A stretch of DNA of 64,000 nt from Tetracladium setigerum (Eukaryota; Ascomycota; Leotiomycetes; Helotiales), in NCBI GenBank assembly GCA_031472005.1, contig PZJY01000008.1:1736001-1800000 (forward strand). The letters run 5' to 3'. Within the stretch, counting starts at the first letter, position 1. Each line of letters begins with the position of its first letter. The notes under the pieces are model-generated. The model saw only the letters and a program-made list of their open reading frames with translations. It made no database searches and had not been told where the DNA came from. Shown one piece after another: positions 22,464 through 34,232 of the stretch. A program made the position numbers and the translations under genes.

Positions 22464-24343
22464 ATGGACGAGGAACGCAAGCTCGTCACCGAGCTGCAAG
22501 GCAAGCTTGCGGAGCTGGACCAGAAGGTCTGGACATATGGGCGCGATCTGGCCGCCGAGTTTGAGAAATATAAAGAGGGACTCTTACGAGACTTGCCCAA
22601 GGAGTTGTCTGAGACTGTCTCGAAGGCGATTGCGACCTCGATGAAGGATTACAAGGCTCTCTATCCCGCTTTTGCAGATTCGTGTGAGTCAGGATCAGAA
22701 ACAGGCATCACCACCAATATGGATATAAAGGACTCCGGGAACGCATCACCCTCACCATTCAATACCGTCAGCCCAAAACCAATCGCTCCCCGTCCATCCT
22801 CTCTGCAACCTCCCCTCGACGACGACGACGCACAACACTCCCGCAGCCCGCATGCGCGAGAGCAGGAATTTCAAGGCGTATTCACACCAAGTTTCCTCCC
22901 TCTTTTAGGAGACAATCGCCGAGAACGCCGAGCAAGTAATGAGAGACGGACAAGCTACGAATCGCCTACATCCTCACCTTTCGCACCGAGAAGTTCGGTG
23001 GATGCCAGTACTGAAGTTGGTAGATCTTTGACCGCAACTCCAGACCTCACGAATCACCGTCCTCCAACACCAAAAAGGAAAAACACGGACGAAGTTTCAG
23101 TGGCTTCAGACGTGAGCGAGGGGACGTTTCCACGCAGTGCACTGCGAAGGACCTCGACCTCCTCCATGAAGCAGAGTCCGCGAAGAGTGCGATTTGACTT
23201 TGAAGGGGTTGAGGTTTTGCCTACATCCTCACCGCTTCCCCCTTCGAGCATTGTCACTGAGGGGCTGTATGATTCAGATGATGACGAGCCCGGATCGGAA
23301 CAAGTTGAGGACATCGGGGAGGAATCAGAGTCACTACCACCCAAGAGAATATCATCTTCGCAAGCACTACGAGCATTATCTAGACAACCGCTCGAGGAGG
23401 ACGACACAATCTGGACCCCCGTATCTACAGGCGACGATGGATCTCCTTCCGTGCCTACGACTTCTGCGGGCAGCTCCGGGGATTCCTTATCGAAGCTGAA
23501 CGAAGGAATGGGGGGAGTGCCGAATTTAAGTTCAGGCACAGCGGCGGTTGTTGAGGCGGGGATTCTCCTTATTCATCGAGCCAATCAACAGTTAGAGACC
23601 ATGAAGTATCTACCAGCGTCGGTGCTCGCGATGACGAGCCTTTTGATGATGAAATGTTGGATATGCCTTCGTTGACACATGTCAAAGCCAGAACCCCCAT
23701 ACCACCCGCCAGCATTCTCTCCCCCTTCAGCGCTGCCACCGAAGAAAGCAATCAAGCACCCGCATTGCCTCCCCGACCACCCAGGCCAACATGGAAATCA
23801 ATGGACTCGCTTGGCGACAATGAACAAGAAAACGTTGGACAAGGCATGCGATTTGACGAAGACGAAACAGAGGAACTTTTCGATTTCGACGAGAACACCC
23901 AACAGAGAAGTCCTCCTGAAGAGCTTCCAGAAGACTCCGATGGAATAGATGACTCTGAAGACACACAATCTCCCACCTCTCACACGGAAGCCAACAAAAA
24001 CATTCTTGGCCGCTCCCCCGCTCGTCCAATCTACCGTCCAACAGTCCAAGAGCCAACTCAAGCCAGTGCATCCCTCGCAAGCTCATTTAAGAAAAACCAC
24101 CCTTTCAGCTTACCCATCGTCAGCGAAGCCATGCACGCACAAGCCGCTTCAATGGGGCCTGTCAACTCATTTGTGGGCAGCATGACTGGACGAACAGGGT
24201 TCGATGAGAGTAGCGTGGCGAGCTATAGGGCGACGGGTGGGTTTGGGTTTGGTAGTTTTTCGGGTGAGCCGAAGAGTATGACGGAGAGGATGATGATGGA
24301 TGATTATGCGGATGCTCAGGCAAGAGCAAGAAATAATCACTAA
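22464..24343 (+). CDS. Conserved-looking disordered hypothetical protein, with one-base frameshift
   Basis: Unrecognised protein of about 626 aa if the frame is continuous. An N-terminal helical stretch (residues 1 to about 70, TELQGKLAELDQKVWTYGRD) is followed by a long Ser/Pro/Asp/Glu-rich region that should be disordered. The basic patch SPRRVRFDF resembles a PP1-docking RVxF motif. The C-terminus is Gly/Phe/Ser-rich (GGFGFGSFSG) and then MTERMMMDDYADAQARARNNH. The reading frame jumps at the G4 run 23558-23561. One extra G would join VVEAG to DSPYSSSQS with no stop, and the total length then becomes an exact multiple of three. No good intron explains the jump. An in-frame ATG at 22392 is an alternative start; I prefer 22464 (MDEERK). 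Probably a cytosolic or scaffold protein. Confidence 0.65.
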
Positions 24344-24813
24344 TTTTGCACACTACAATTCCTTCGATCTGCGGTATTTTACGCATGGATCTAATGGCGG
24401 TGGTGGCATATACGTTTCCCAAGACAACTTATCAAATAATATAAGCGAAATTGTCTTGGGTTGGAATTCGAGGATCTGGTCCTTCAAATCGTTTGTTTGT
24501 ATAGGTGGATCCTTGTTTTTTCTCGTTTCTTTGATTAAAGGCGTTGGGGTTCTTGCATAAAAATCACAGAAATTACCATTGTGCACTACCTAGTTACAGG
24601 ATTTTTTCTCTCTTTCTTTTCAAGTCAGAAAAGATTGGGGGGATTGAGGGCCTGGTTGGTTAGTTGATTGATTGGTAATTGGGTTGATCGTGGTCGTAAA
24701 GAGGGGATGGGGAGGAAAATGGTATAAAATTCACAAGCGAGAGTTTGGCTGGATACCCAACATGAATGGAAGAAGAAGAACAGAGGAGCAGAGATGAGTA
24801 AGAGAGGCGAAGT

Positions 24814-24838
24814 GTTGCGTTGCGTTGCGTTGCGTTGC
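24814..24838. repeat. (GTTGC)5 pentanucleotide repeat
   Basis: Five perfect tandem copies of GTTGC followed by GTTT. Confidence 0.95.
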
Positions 24839-25069
24839 GTTTGTCAGGCGAGAAGCGGTGCGGTGGTTTGTTTGGTTGAAACACCACACCACAATTGTAT
24901 ATCAAAGTCATTTTCTCACGTATTTGAGAAAATTGCAAACAAAAAACAGAACCAAATAGAAATGCAATAATACAATGATTAATACCTGGCCTTCTTTTGT
25001 TTTGGCTGTGCCCCTTTGGGAGTGGGGCATTACTTGATCTAACAATAAAAACGCTCGGCGGGCTCCAAA

Positions 25070-25135
25070 TCTTATGCATATAGCAACAAGTACTACCGTA
25101 CGTTGGTGTGTATCTGAAAACTTGATATTCTTTCT
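25070..25135. repeat. Possible degenerate dispersed repeat, copy 1
   Basis: Shares an 18-nt identical block (25116-25133) with 34761-34778 and has weak similarity in the 50 nt before it (AATCTT, TAGCAA.AAGTA pattern). It may be an old non-autonomous element. Confidence 0.35.
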
Positions 25136-25436
25136 TCTCATTGATTTTCTATAACTTGCGACTCTCTTTGCAGATCACGCAGGGAAAATCACAAGATATG
25201 TTCAACACCATTAGCTGAACCTTTCCTCTCGCCGCATCTCTAAACATGGCATTGGTTTGCGGTTGCTTGTGACACGGGATAGTGTGAGTCTCCAGTCTAC
25301 AGAGGGTTCACAGGTCTTGGGGAATACGAGAAGCTTCGTTATGCCTTGCTATAAAAGTCATTGATTACTTCTCGCCGACGCAGTTTCTATGAACGTGTTT
25401 TGGGGGTAAGCCAGGGTTGAATTTCACCATCACTCA

Positions 25437-27790
25437 TCATGTACTTCTCGTGTCATCAATTATGCCGTCGAGAATCTCCCTCATCTGATGGATCTCAATT
25501 GACTCCTTCTCCCACATGGTTAACGTTACCCGGGCTCGCTGAACGAGGCCTCTCCATTTCTCTGGCACGCCCATAATGTTGCAACGAACCGCTGCAAGAA
25601 GAGTTATCGCGCTCTTGAACATCAGGCGTAGACCGAACCAGATTCCACCATGACGCCATTGTTGACTTTCCATTTGTGGCCCATTGAGAGATTCTGCACA
25701 GTACTGAAGGCACTTCTGCGATAGGAGCAAGACTGATTCATGGCTTTGTGGGTCTTCTAGTTGGTGGTGAAGTAGACAGAAGAGGAATGGTTGGTAGAGT
25801 GCTTGTCTTAGATGAGTTGTACGAGTCCGCAGTATGAAAGCCAACTCGTTTGAAGCTGCACTCTCCTCCTCCCAAGAGATAAATGGAGGAAGGTGCTTAA
25901 CCCTAGATTTTATTGCTTACTTAATTCCAGTACACAATAGACACATTGCCAAGAGTTACAAATATAGTGTTTCCGTGTCAGGCTGGACTTACCACATGTT
26001 TATCTCGTGTTCTAAACCAAGGGCTTGCGTGACAGTCTTTGAGGCGTTGAGATCCCACCACTGCGCGTCTTTCGAATAAAGCGGGTGTATTATATTGAGT
26101 ATTCGATTTTGAGTTCGAAGTAACGAGATTTCCGCGGTGTAATAGAACCAACCTTGTTCCTCAATCTGCTCTTGTTTCGAGTTCTGAGGGCGATTTTTGT
26201 TGTGATAAATTTGGGGAGGCGATGGCAGGAAGTTTAGCAAGCCCACTCGCGTGATACCACTCTAATGATAGACCGAAATTAGCATGGCTGCTCAAGATCA
26301 CAGAGACTGCCTTTTCTCACCGGATTGAATGGAATCTGGGCTCGAAACTCGCTATAAGAGACTTCATCAGTGTGTGCGATGATAAAACGATTGGAAGAGT
26401 GAAGTACTAGTCGCGAGAGGAAAAACAGAGCGTAGAGTCGTACTTTTCGGTCTTTAGGCAAGAGAACTGAAGCCTCTCTAGAATCTGTTGGTTGATTGAG
26501 GTTGATTCCCCTATGCTCATACTCGACTGCGCGTTCTGGCTTAAAACAACCTGTAGGTGGACGATTGCCTGTTGGTAGTGTGCCCAGGCTTGTAAAACGC
26601 GAAGGCAACACATCTCATAAATCCCTGCTAAGTAATGACACTGGGCACCCAACTGATGTTCTTCCAAGAGACCAAGTCGCTTCCTAGCCGCGAAGAAGAA
26701 GGAGTCCGATAATGCTCTCACATCGGACGAGCTCTGCCCCGAGGAACCGTAATCATCACTCCGGCCTATACTCAACGGATCGTGTAAATCAAATTTTGTT
26801 ACAATAGTGGCAATAGCGCATGCCAATAGCTTCATGATTCGAGAGACATTAGCTTGTTTCCTGCTATTCCTCATTCGGGCAGCACTCACAACCAGGCAAG
26901 TAGGCCCATCCCAGCTGAAGCCATATTCCGAGGCCTCTGCAGCGTACTGCCTGAGTTTGGTCGTATCTAGAATTGGATTTTTAATATGCACAACCGCGAG
27001 ATATCGGTCGACCAGCTCAACGACACACCCTTCGTCGATCAAAGTTCGCCCATTGGGTCCTCTATCATTGCGCAGGGAAGACTCGGATGGCAGCCTTCTA
27101 CTCAAATTATCGGGTTTACCACCATCTGCAGGGGTCATTGATGACTGTTTGTTTTCCAAGGCAAAGGATACCAGATTTACGGGGGCAAAACCTTGAAGTG
27201 GTTGCCAACCAAGCACTAATTCACAAGCATATGAAGCTGCAGGGGACTCGAGATCCTCGACAGCGCCGCTGACCAGCTCGACGGAAGTTGCATAAGGCAG
27301 TGGCGTGCCAAACTGAGAAGATTGATGAAGGGTTTGATGAACATTACCGCTCGGCAATGATTCTGATTGACTTGGCGTAATACTGAATCGACCAGCTGGC
27401 ACGACTGCCGTTTCCGAGGTCGAAAATCCGTGCGACGGAGAAACCTGGAACTGGTCTCGTTGAGACTCAAGGAGGGTAATTGCATAGTCTATTCGCCGTA
27501 GAAGATCCGTGGGTGATGGTTCTGGCTGGCTAGGCAGGTGGAAAGCATATCGTCGTTAGCTTAGGGCTCACGATCACGGGGTCGCTCGCAAATATAACAT
27601 ACTGATTTGTTGTCTCAATGTCGTCAACCTTCGCAAAGGAGCAGACAGCGCCCGAAACACGACAGAAGCCGCAGGTCGGTTTGACATTGTCACATCGGGA
27701 CTTTCGAATTCTGCAGAACTCGCAGGCAATCGCCGCACGCTTGCGAGGAAATTGATTCCCCACCACGTGACGTTTTCGATGCCCGTCCAT
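25437..27790 (-). CDS. Zn2Cys6 binuclear-cluster transcription factor
   Basis: Fungal-specific nuclear regulator of 679 aa in five exons: 27790-27603, 27529-26444, 26351-26321 (31 nt), 26261-25993 and 25902-25437. All phases close. The DNA-binding cluster is Cys23-x2-Cys26-x6-Cys33-x6-Cys40-x2-Cys43-x6-Cys50, preceded by a basic segment (RKRHVV...PRKRAA). The middle-homology region contains WAHYQQAIVHLQVVLSQN and CLKTENEFRAQIPFNPSG, which matches the usual CFKSE-type block of the fungal-specific TF domain and supports the tiny 31-nt exon. The C-terminus has the common HGG-WFGLR block. I chose the ATG at 27790, next to the basic region, over one 13 codons upstream. It is divergent from a sugar-transporter gene 407 bp away, which it may control. 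Confidence 0.92.
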
Positions 27791-28197
27791 GAGGTTGGAT
27801 TGAAGAGCGCAAGCGAGCAAAAGCCACACGGGGGTGAGCGCGGAGATGACGGGGGTAAACGGGGAGACAGCAGGAATGTGAAGAGCTTGCTACTTACTAT
27901 ACGGGGCTCACCTGTGTTTATATTGTGAGATCCGCGGACGTCGATGAGAACTCATTGCTCCACTATGTCGTGCTTTGAAACCAACAACCACAACCACAAT
28001 CACAACGACAACCGGCACAATAACAGATGCGACAACATAACTCCTGTATGGCTTGGTACTCACGTCCTCATTCATGTCAGGAAAAGATGGGACATCTCAG
28101 CTGCCTTCAATTTCGGACCATGAATATAAAGTCAGGGACTCGCGGCACCACCGAAGTCTGAGATAATACATCCTATCCTTGCCTACTCCTCGCTGCG
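27791..28197. promoter_or_regulatory. Bidirectional promoter between Zn2Cys6 regulator and MFS transporter
   Basis: A 407-bp divergent intergenic region. It holds a CCGCGG palindrome at 27932-27937, the inverted CGG-type half-site layout often bound by Zn2Cys6 proteins, and further CGG/CCG triplets. ATATAAAG at 28124-28131 is a plausible TATA box about 70 nt before the transporter ATG. Confidence 0.5.
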
Positions 28198-29956
28198 ATG
28201 GAGACCACCACCAAGATTCAGTCCCAACACCATGGCATCCGCAGGATCACTGGCGCCTTCAACGGCCGACTATTCTTCTCCGTGTGTTTGATTGCGCTGT
28301 CCCAACTCAATTTCGGCGCAGAACAGAGCGCTTTTGGCAATACTCAAGCCATGAAATTCTTCAACATGCAGTTCGGAACCTACAATCCAGCTAAGAAAGC
28401 CTATGCGATCGAGCCATATTTCCTGTCCCTCCTGAACAGTCTCACCTACATTGGCTTCGCTTTTGGCCTAGTCACCGGCAACTTGATCAGCAAGAAGTAT
28501 GGCCGTCGAATTGCCATGTTTGTCATGTGTCTGTGGGCGCTGGTTGCCTCCACGCTTCTGGTCACGTCCCATTCCAGATACCAGATGCTGATGGGTCGTA
28601 TCATCGGTTACATCTACATTGGTATGGAACTAGCAATTGTTCCCGTTTTGCAATCCGAGCTTGTTCATGCTCGCATTCGAGGCTTTGTCGTTTGTACCTA
28701 CCAGTTAGGGTTGGTGGTAAGTCTCCCAATGATCCAGCGTGGCAGCTTTTGTGCGCTCACTTTGCAACCACTAACTGGAGCATAGTTTGGAAGTCTTGTC
28801 ATGTCTATAATCTGTCGGGGTACAAGCAGTCTGAATAGCCATGCATCCTGGAGAATACCACTCGGGATGCTCTACGTTATTCCCTCCATCATCGCCGTCG
28901 CCGTATGGTTTATGCCAGAAGTAGGCTCTTGTCTTCTCTACTGAAAGAACGATGGTCATTAACCACAAGTCTAGTCTCCTCACTGGTTGTTGATGAACGA
29001 CCGCAAGAATGATGCATTTGCCTCACTGCATGCGTTGCGCCGCGGAGCTTTTACCGAGGAGGAAATTAGCGCGGAATTCGACAATATTCAAAGGTCGCTT
29101 GACCAGAAGGTCGAGCAGGGCCAGTTCAGTGAGATGCTACAAGGAACTAACAGAAAACGGACAGCTATCGCTATTGGCACAAATATCTTTTTACAGTTAA
29201 CTGGACAGAACTTTGTATCCATTTACGGGGCGATTTTCATTCAGTCGTTGAAGACGATCAATCCATTCACGATGGCTTGCATAAACTCTACAATCAACAT
29301 TCTCGTTGTATTAATGACAATGGTCCTGTCCGACAAGTGGGGACGTCGGTAAGATTTTCTAAAAATGCAGATTCAAGTGTTTAGCAGAAGCAATAACGCT
29401 AATTCAGCACAATTCTAGGAATCTCATGATTATTGGTGCCACCGTACAAATGTCCGCACTGTACACAATGGGTGGCTTGGGTACCAGGCAGAACCCTTCT
29501 TTCCCAGTCCGACAGGCAATCACAGCAATGGTCTCCCTCTTTGGAGTAGGCTTTTCTTTGGGATGGGCACCTCTTTCTCATGTTGTCACGGCCGAAGTGC
29601 CCACAACACGTCTCCGAGACGTGACTTACGCCACCGCCAGTATCTTCAACATCTGCATTCAATTTGCCATATCGTTCAGCATCCCGTACCTTCTCTACGC
29701 ACCATACGCCAATCTCGGATCCAAGGTCGGATTTATTTTCGGCACCTCGGCATTGGGAGCACTGCTCTTCTCTTGCTTCTGCATCCCTGAGTGCAAAGGC
29801 AAAAGCCTCGAGGAGATTGATCGGTTGTTCGTTGAGCGTGTACCGATAAGAAAATTTGCCACAACCCAAGCATCTGATCTGGCTAGAAGAAGCGATGTCG
29901 AGAGTTTTGAGACTTCGGAGGTGCAAGTTGCGGAATCGCATGCAGGCAAGGCATGA
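28198..29956 (+). CDS. MFS sugar transporter (maltose/hexose type)
   Basis: Plasma-membrane sugar:H+ symporter-like protein of 521 aa in four exons: 28198-28716, 28786-28920, 28975-29348 and 29419-29956. All phases close. Twelve TM segments are expected. Sugar-transporter family motifs include SKKYGRR after TM2, MPESPHWLL at the end of the N-terminal half, SDKWGRR after TM8 and PECKGKSLEEID at the end of TM12. PECKG replaces the usual PETKG. The long N-terminal insert between TM1 and TM2 (NTQAMKFFNMQFG) resembles fungal alpha-glucoside/maltose permeases. The substrate is not determinable. It is divergent from a Zn2Cys6 regulator and followed on the same strand by an arylsulfatase. Confidence 0.9.
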
Positions 29957-31056
29957 GAGTTGGAACCAAAAGACGCTTCTATAGCCCTTGATTCCGATTT
30001 AAAGGCTGTAAAGCGCTTGCGGGGAGTAGATTCGTCACAAATTCTCCCTATGGCCGTCAAGTTGAATAGGGCTATGTAGTTTTGCTTGAAAATGTAGGAT
30101 TAGGCATGCTATTATCATTCAATGCTATCTCAAGCACAACACCTTAATCCAGCAAACAAATAATCAGCAAGGGCGAGAGAAGTTTAAGAAGATAGTGGAC
30201 CGACTATTTAGAACTATTGTAAGACTATGTGAATGTTGAGTGATGAAGGTGAGATTCTGAGGCATTGGCTTCCAGTATACTTGTTAAGATCCTGTCAACT
30301 TGTCTCACTGCCTAGACCTTCTTGACTAAATATCAGGTATTTTTCTTTTGCCTAAATAATGGATGTCATGTCTTTTTATCGGAATGTGTGACGCTATTAC
30401 CGGATTATAAAGATTCGGGGGTTGTGATAGCTGAGATGCCCAGAAACCTAGTTGTGTTACAAGCTGGAGATTATTCCCGTGATGGATAAGGGTGGATTAT
30501 CTAATCGATGATATTGGAGGATAAAACTCTATAAATATACCCCAAATAAGCGATCAATCGGTGGTTTACATAGAATCGGCGAGCGTTGGTAGCGCCCTTC
30601 CTTCACTGCGTTGTGGATCTTCGAGTCGTATTATAATCCGTGTTGCTATTCCTGACTCGATAAATACAAACCTTGGTAATTCTTATGATGAGTCCCCACA
30701 TATTGCCGAAATTCTCAACAGTGCCGAAAGCACAGCTTTCCCCGTCTACCCCCGGTGACGCCTTCGTCTGTGCTGCGTAGGAGTCTTGGAGGGTAATTAC
30801 TACCACAAGCAAGGACTTGTGATATCCACCATCAATCAACCAAGTGGAGTGCAAAATGACAAGTCTAGCCGGTATCCAGTTTTCTGGGAAGTAAGCTCCT
30901 GTGTGGGACCCCAACTTTGGTGGGGAGGAAACGAGGCTTTCTGGTCTTATAATAGTGCACCGCCATGCCAATAAAACAGGTGTCTTCCCCTACACAGAAC
31001 ACCTCACTCTCATAGGTCTATGTTAACTCGTTGCAAATTTATTTACTGAGCAGAAA
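29957..31056. other. Intergenic, upstream of arylsulfatase
   Basis: About 1.1 kb with no supportable gene; the 122-codon minus-strand ORF at 30603-30971 has no domain. A pair of GATA-factor sites, GATAAG at 30485-30490 and TTATCT at 30496-30501, lies before a TATA-like ATAAATATA near 30531. Confidence 0.5.
30485..30501. promoter_or_regulatory. Paired GATA-factor sites upstream of arylsulfatase
   Basis: GATAAG and its reverse complement form TTATCT lie 5 nt apart. Close HGATAR pairs are typical targets of AreA/NIT2-type nitrogen regulators. They sit about 560 nt before the sulfatase ATG. Confidence 0.3.
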
Positions 31057-33112
31057 ATGTCCATCAAACGTCCTAACTTCCTGATCATCGTCGCTGACGA
31101 TCTCGGTTATAGCGATATTTCCCCATTCGGAGGAGAGATTGCAACTCCAAACCTACAGCGTCTTGCAGAAGAGGGAATTCGCCTGACCAACTTTCACACG
31201 GCCTCAGCATGTTCCCCTACGCGAGCAATGCTTCTCTCGGGGACGGACCACCACATTGCGGGGCTGGGACAATTGAGCGAGCACATGGCTGGCAATATCG
31301 AGAAGTACAAAGGCAAGGAGGGCTATGAGGGCTATCTCAATTTCAAGGTCGCGGCTGCGAGTGAGATATTCCAGGAATCGGGGTATTTCACCTCCATGTC
31401 TGGCAAGTGGTAAGCTTTAATTCTCAGTTCATCAGACTTTGCGTTTACTTTGTGCCCCATATTTCGAGAAAATCTATTGGCAACTTATCGGGACTTCTAT
31501 CGCTGTCTGGAGCTCGTAACTCGTTCTCCATGATTATTGGATTATGCCAAGGTAATCTCGAGATCAGATAACGTCTAGATTGTAGTTATTTTGTGGGTTG
31601 TTCAAATGAAACGAAGGCTGCTGATCAATAATACTACACTTTGGTGATAGCCATCTACCCACCAATCTCTTCTCGCTTACATAAGGTCTCCTGCTAATAT
31701 CTTGGGTTGAGAAGGCATCTAGGTCTTGAAAAGTTTACCTCGCCTAGCGCTCGTGGGTTTACCAAAAATTTCTCTTTCCTCCCAGGATCAGGAAACCACT
31801 ACAATTACGAACCGCAAGTCGATTCCACCACCAATGCTCCACGTTTTCTGAGCTCGAATGGTTGGTGGATGGAGAATGAGACCTTCATCGACCGTGAAAA
31901 GGACTTGCCAGATGACTTTTACTCGACGAAGACTTTCACAGATCGCTTGTTGGGCTTTTTCGAAGATCGAACGGAAAAAGAGAGGGCACAACCTTTCTTC
32001 TCATTTTTGCCCTTTACGGCTCCTCACTGGCCACTCCAGGCACCAGAGAAAACCGTGAGAAGTACAAAGGGCTTTACGACGAGGGACCAGGCGAGTTGAG
32101 AGCCAAGCGTCTGAGGAAACTCATCGACTTAGGTATCGTACCAGCGGATGTTGAGCCAGCTCCCGTGGCGGGAGCTCTGGGCCATGACAGCGAGTGGGAG
32201 GAGAAGACTGATGAAGAAAAGAAAATGTCAGCCAAGAAAATGGAGGTGAGACGTTTTTTTCTCCTCTACTTAAGTGCCATTATGTCTCAAGGGTACACAC
32301 TAAGTTCCTGTCTATAGATCTATGCTGCCATGGTGGATGAGATTGACCAGCATGTTGGTCGTGTTATCAAGTACCTTGAAAGCACCAATGAGTTAGACAA
32401 TACCTTCATAGTCTTCATGTCTGATAACGGCGCCGAAGGCACATTACTGGAAGCTATTCCTACCATGGGAGGGAGGGAGAGTTTCGACAGCATCATCAAC
32501 AGATATTACGATAACACTATTGAGAACATAGGAAATGCTAATTCGTGGACATGGTATGGGCCACGATGGGCTTGTGCTTCAATGGCACCATCGAGAGGAT
32601 TCAAGACGTGGATCACGGAAGGTGGAATTCGATGCCCTTGTGTTGTGCGATACCCCCCATTTCTACAGGAGAAATATGCCCAGACGAATGCTTTCACGAC
32701 GGTGATGGATATTCTTCCTACCATGCTAGAGTTGGCAGGGATCGAAAAGCCAGGTCGACAGTTTCAAGGTCGAGAGATCGTACCGATGCGTGGATCAAGC
32801 TGGGTAGATCATCTTGCCTCCCGTGATCTGGCAGGCACTTCTGTCCACGATGAGAATGAGTACATTACTGGTTGGGAATTATTTGGCTTTAGGGCAATAC
32901 GGCAAGGACCTTGGAAGGCAGTCTGGATGACTGCACCCAGGGGAAAGGACCGGTGGGAATTGTATGATCTGAAAAAAGACCCGGGGGAGATCCATGATCT
33001 TGCAGACGTCGAAGTCGAGATTCTCGAAAGACTGATCAAGCACTGGGAGGAGTACTACACCGAGACTGGAATGTTTGACTACGGCCACAACTTTCCTTAT
33101 GTAATGCAGTAA
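31057..33112 (+). CDS. Arylsulfatase (formylglycine-dependent), with one-base frameshift
   Basis: Sulfate-ester hydrolase. Exons are 31057-31409, 31715-32245 and 32318-33112, giving about 559 aa when the frame is continuous. The metal-binding start is VADDLG (Asp14/15). The sulfatase signature ACSPTRAMLLSG gives Cys52 as the residue converted to formylglycine. MSGKWHLGL spans the first intron, and later come FTAPHWPLQAP and FMSDNGAEG. The C-terminal domain has WELYDLKKDPGEIHDLA. The first intron is long (305 nt). In exon 2 the frame breaks at the A4 run 32049-32052; one extra A would restore NREKYKGLYDEGPGEL, and exon 2 is exactly one nucleotide short of phase. There is no signal peptide, so it is probably intracellular, acting on imported sulfate esters. 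The neighbouring transporter and regulator suggest a shared pathway. Confidence 0.88.
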
Positions 33113-33693
33113 TATGATACTCACCAGTGTCCATTTTGGCGCTCTGATTCTGGCAGATTGAATTTCAAGCGACTTGTTTGAACAGCATTGATGATATCAT
33201 GTCAAATGAGAATGAGTGATCACTCAAATAATGTGCCGCGGGACACGAAGCCATCGAAGTGTATGCATTACGGCTAGTATCGTAAATTTATATCTGGTAA
33301 CTTGTCCCTTGTTACCCCACCGGCATATAAACACCCCGTGTAGTAGACCTTTGGGCTGCCTTGATTTCCACTAAACATTAATTTATTCGTACTAAGAATT
33401 AATTTTACCAGTATTAAACATTAAACTATCCACTTTCCGTCATCAATGTTACTTGTTAGCGTAAAAACCCCTCGCCAATGGGAGTCCTCTTAATTGGTGT
33501 CATGCAACTCCAAGTCGACAGTTACGTGTCTGTCTGGCTTTGTTGTTGTTCACCAACTCAAGAGTCTCTACAATCGAGGGTCTTCTTGATTGCTGATCTG
33601 CAACTCCATATCCACGCTCATGCGTCTGTTCTTTCTCAGTCGGTGATAAACCGTACCCGCATAAGCTAAATGGAGCAAGAACGGAAATCTGTA
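33113..33693. other. Convergent 3' intergenic region
   Basis: Between the sulfatase 3' end and the 3' end of the four-TM gene. Nothing recognisable. Confidence 0.6.
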
Positions 33694-34232
33694 CTACAGG
33701 TTAGTTCCCATCAATTCAACATAGCAAGACGGCAAATACCCGGCAAAGAAATACAAAAATTCCACCGCTTCATACAACCTCCAGCCAAAGCCAGAAAAGC
33801 CGATGAGAGACCAAAGGGACACAGCCATGGTAGCCAACCAGACAAGTGCGCTGAAGGATGTGATAAACACCATCCAGCCTGGGTGGAGTTTGTTCTTGCG
33901 ATACCACAACACCTGCAGGATAACAAAGCCGATATTTAGAAATGTGATGCCTGTAACGAGAAAGAGGAGTCTGGAGTACGAGGATCAGTAACAAACTTGA
34001 ATCAATGGCCAGGAGTTGAAATGTACATGACATAAAATGCCTCCGAGATTCCATCATCGCCACGCCGTTCAGCTTGCTTCGAGGGGAGTAATGCCCCGCC
34101 AAATACGACGACAAACACCGAGAAGATAATCTCAGTTGCCCAGAGAATGAAGAGAGTGTTTCTGTCCCAGGGCGAGGTAGACTTGGTGTAAGTAAAGGCT
34201 TTGATGCCTGATTTACGAGAAGAACAGCACAT
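33694..34232 (-). CDS. Small four-TM membrane protein, unknown
   Basis: Unrecognised 160-aa membrane protein from exons 34232-34027 and 33970-33694 joined over a 56-nt intron (GTACAT...CTCCAG) in continuous phase. Four hydrophobic segments are visible: WATEIIFSVFVVVFGGALL, YVILLFLVTGITFLNIGF, WMVFITSFSALVWLATMAV and LYEAVEFLYFFAGYLP. The N-terminus is short and basic with two adjacent cysteines (MCCSSRK) that could be palmitoylated. The ATG at 34232 is preferred; an in-frame upstream ATG at 34334 would add 34 residues without obvious structure. Fungal four-TM proteins of this size often sit in the plasma membrane, but no family signature is seen. Confidence 0.65.

Larger units (their letters stand above)
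24344..25436. other. Convergent 3' intergenic region
   Basis: Lies between the 3' ends of two convergent genes. Holds a GTTGC pentanucleotide repeat and a possible dispersed-repeat copy, listed separately. No gene seen. Confidence 0.55.

Noticed and set aside
23558..23561. Programmed ribosomal frameshifting as explanation for the broken genes
   Set aside because: No slippery heptamer or downstream structure is shared; the six sites are in unrelated families and only a missing base in a homopolymer is common to them.
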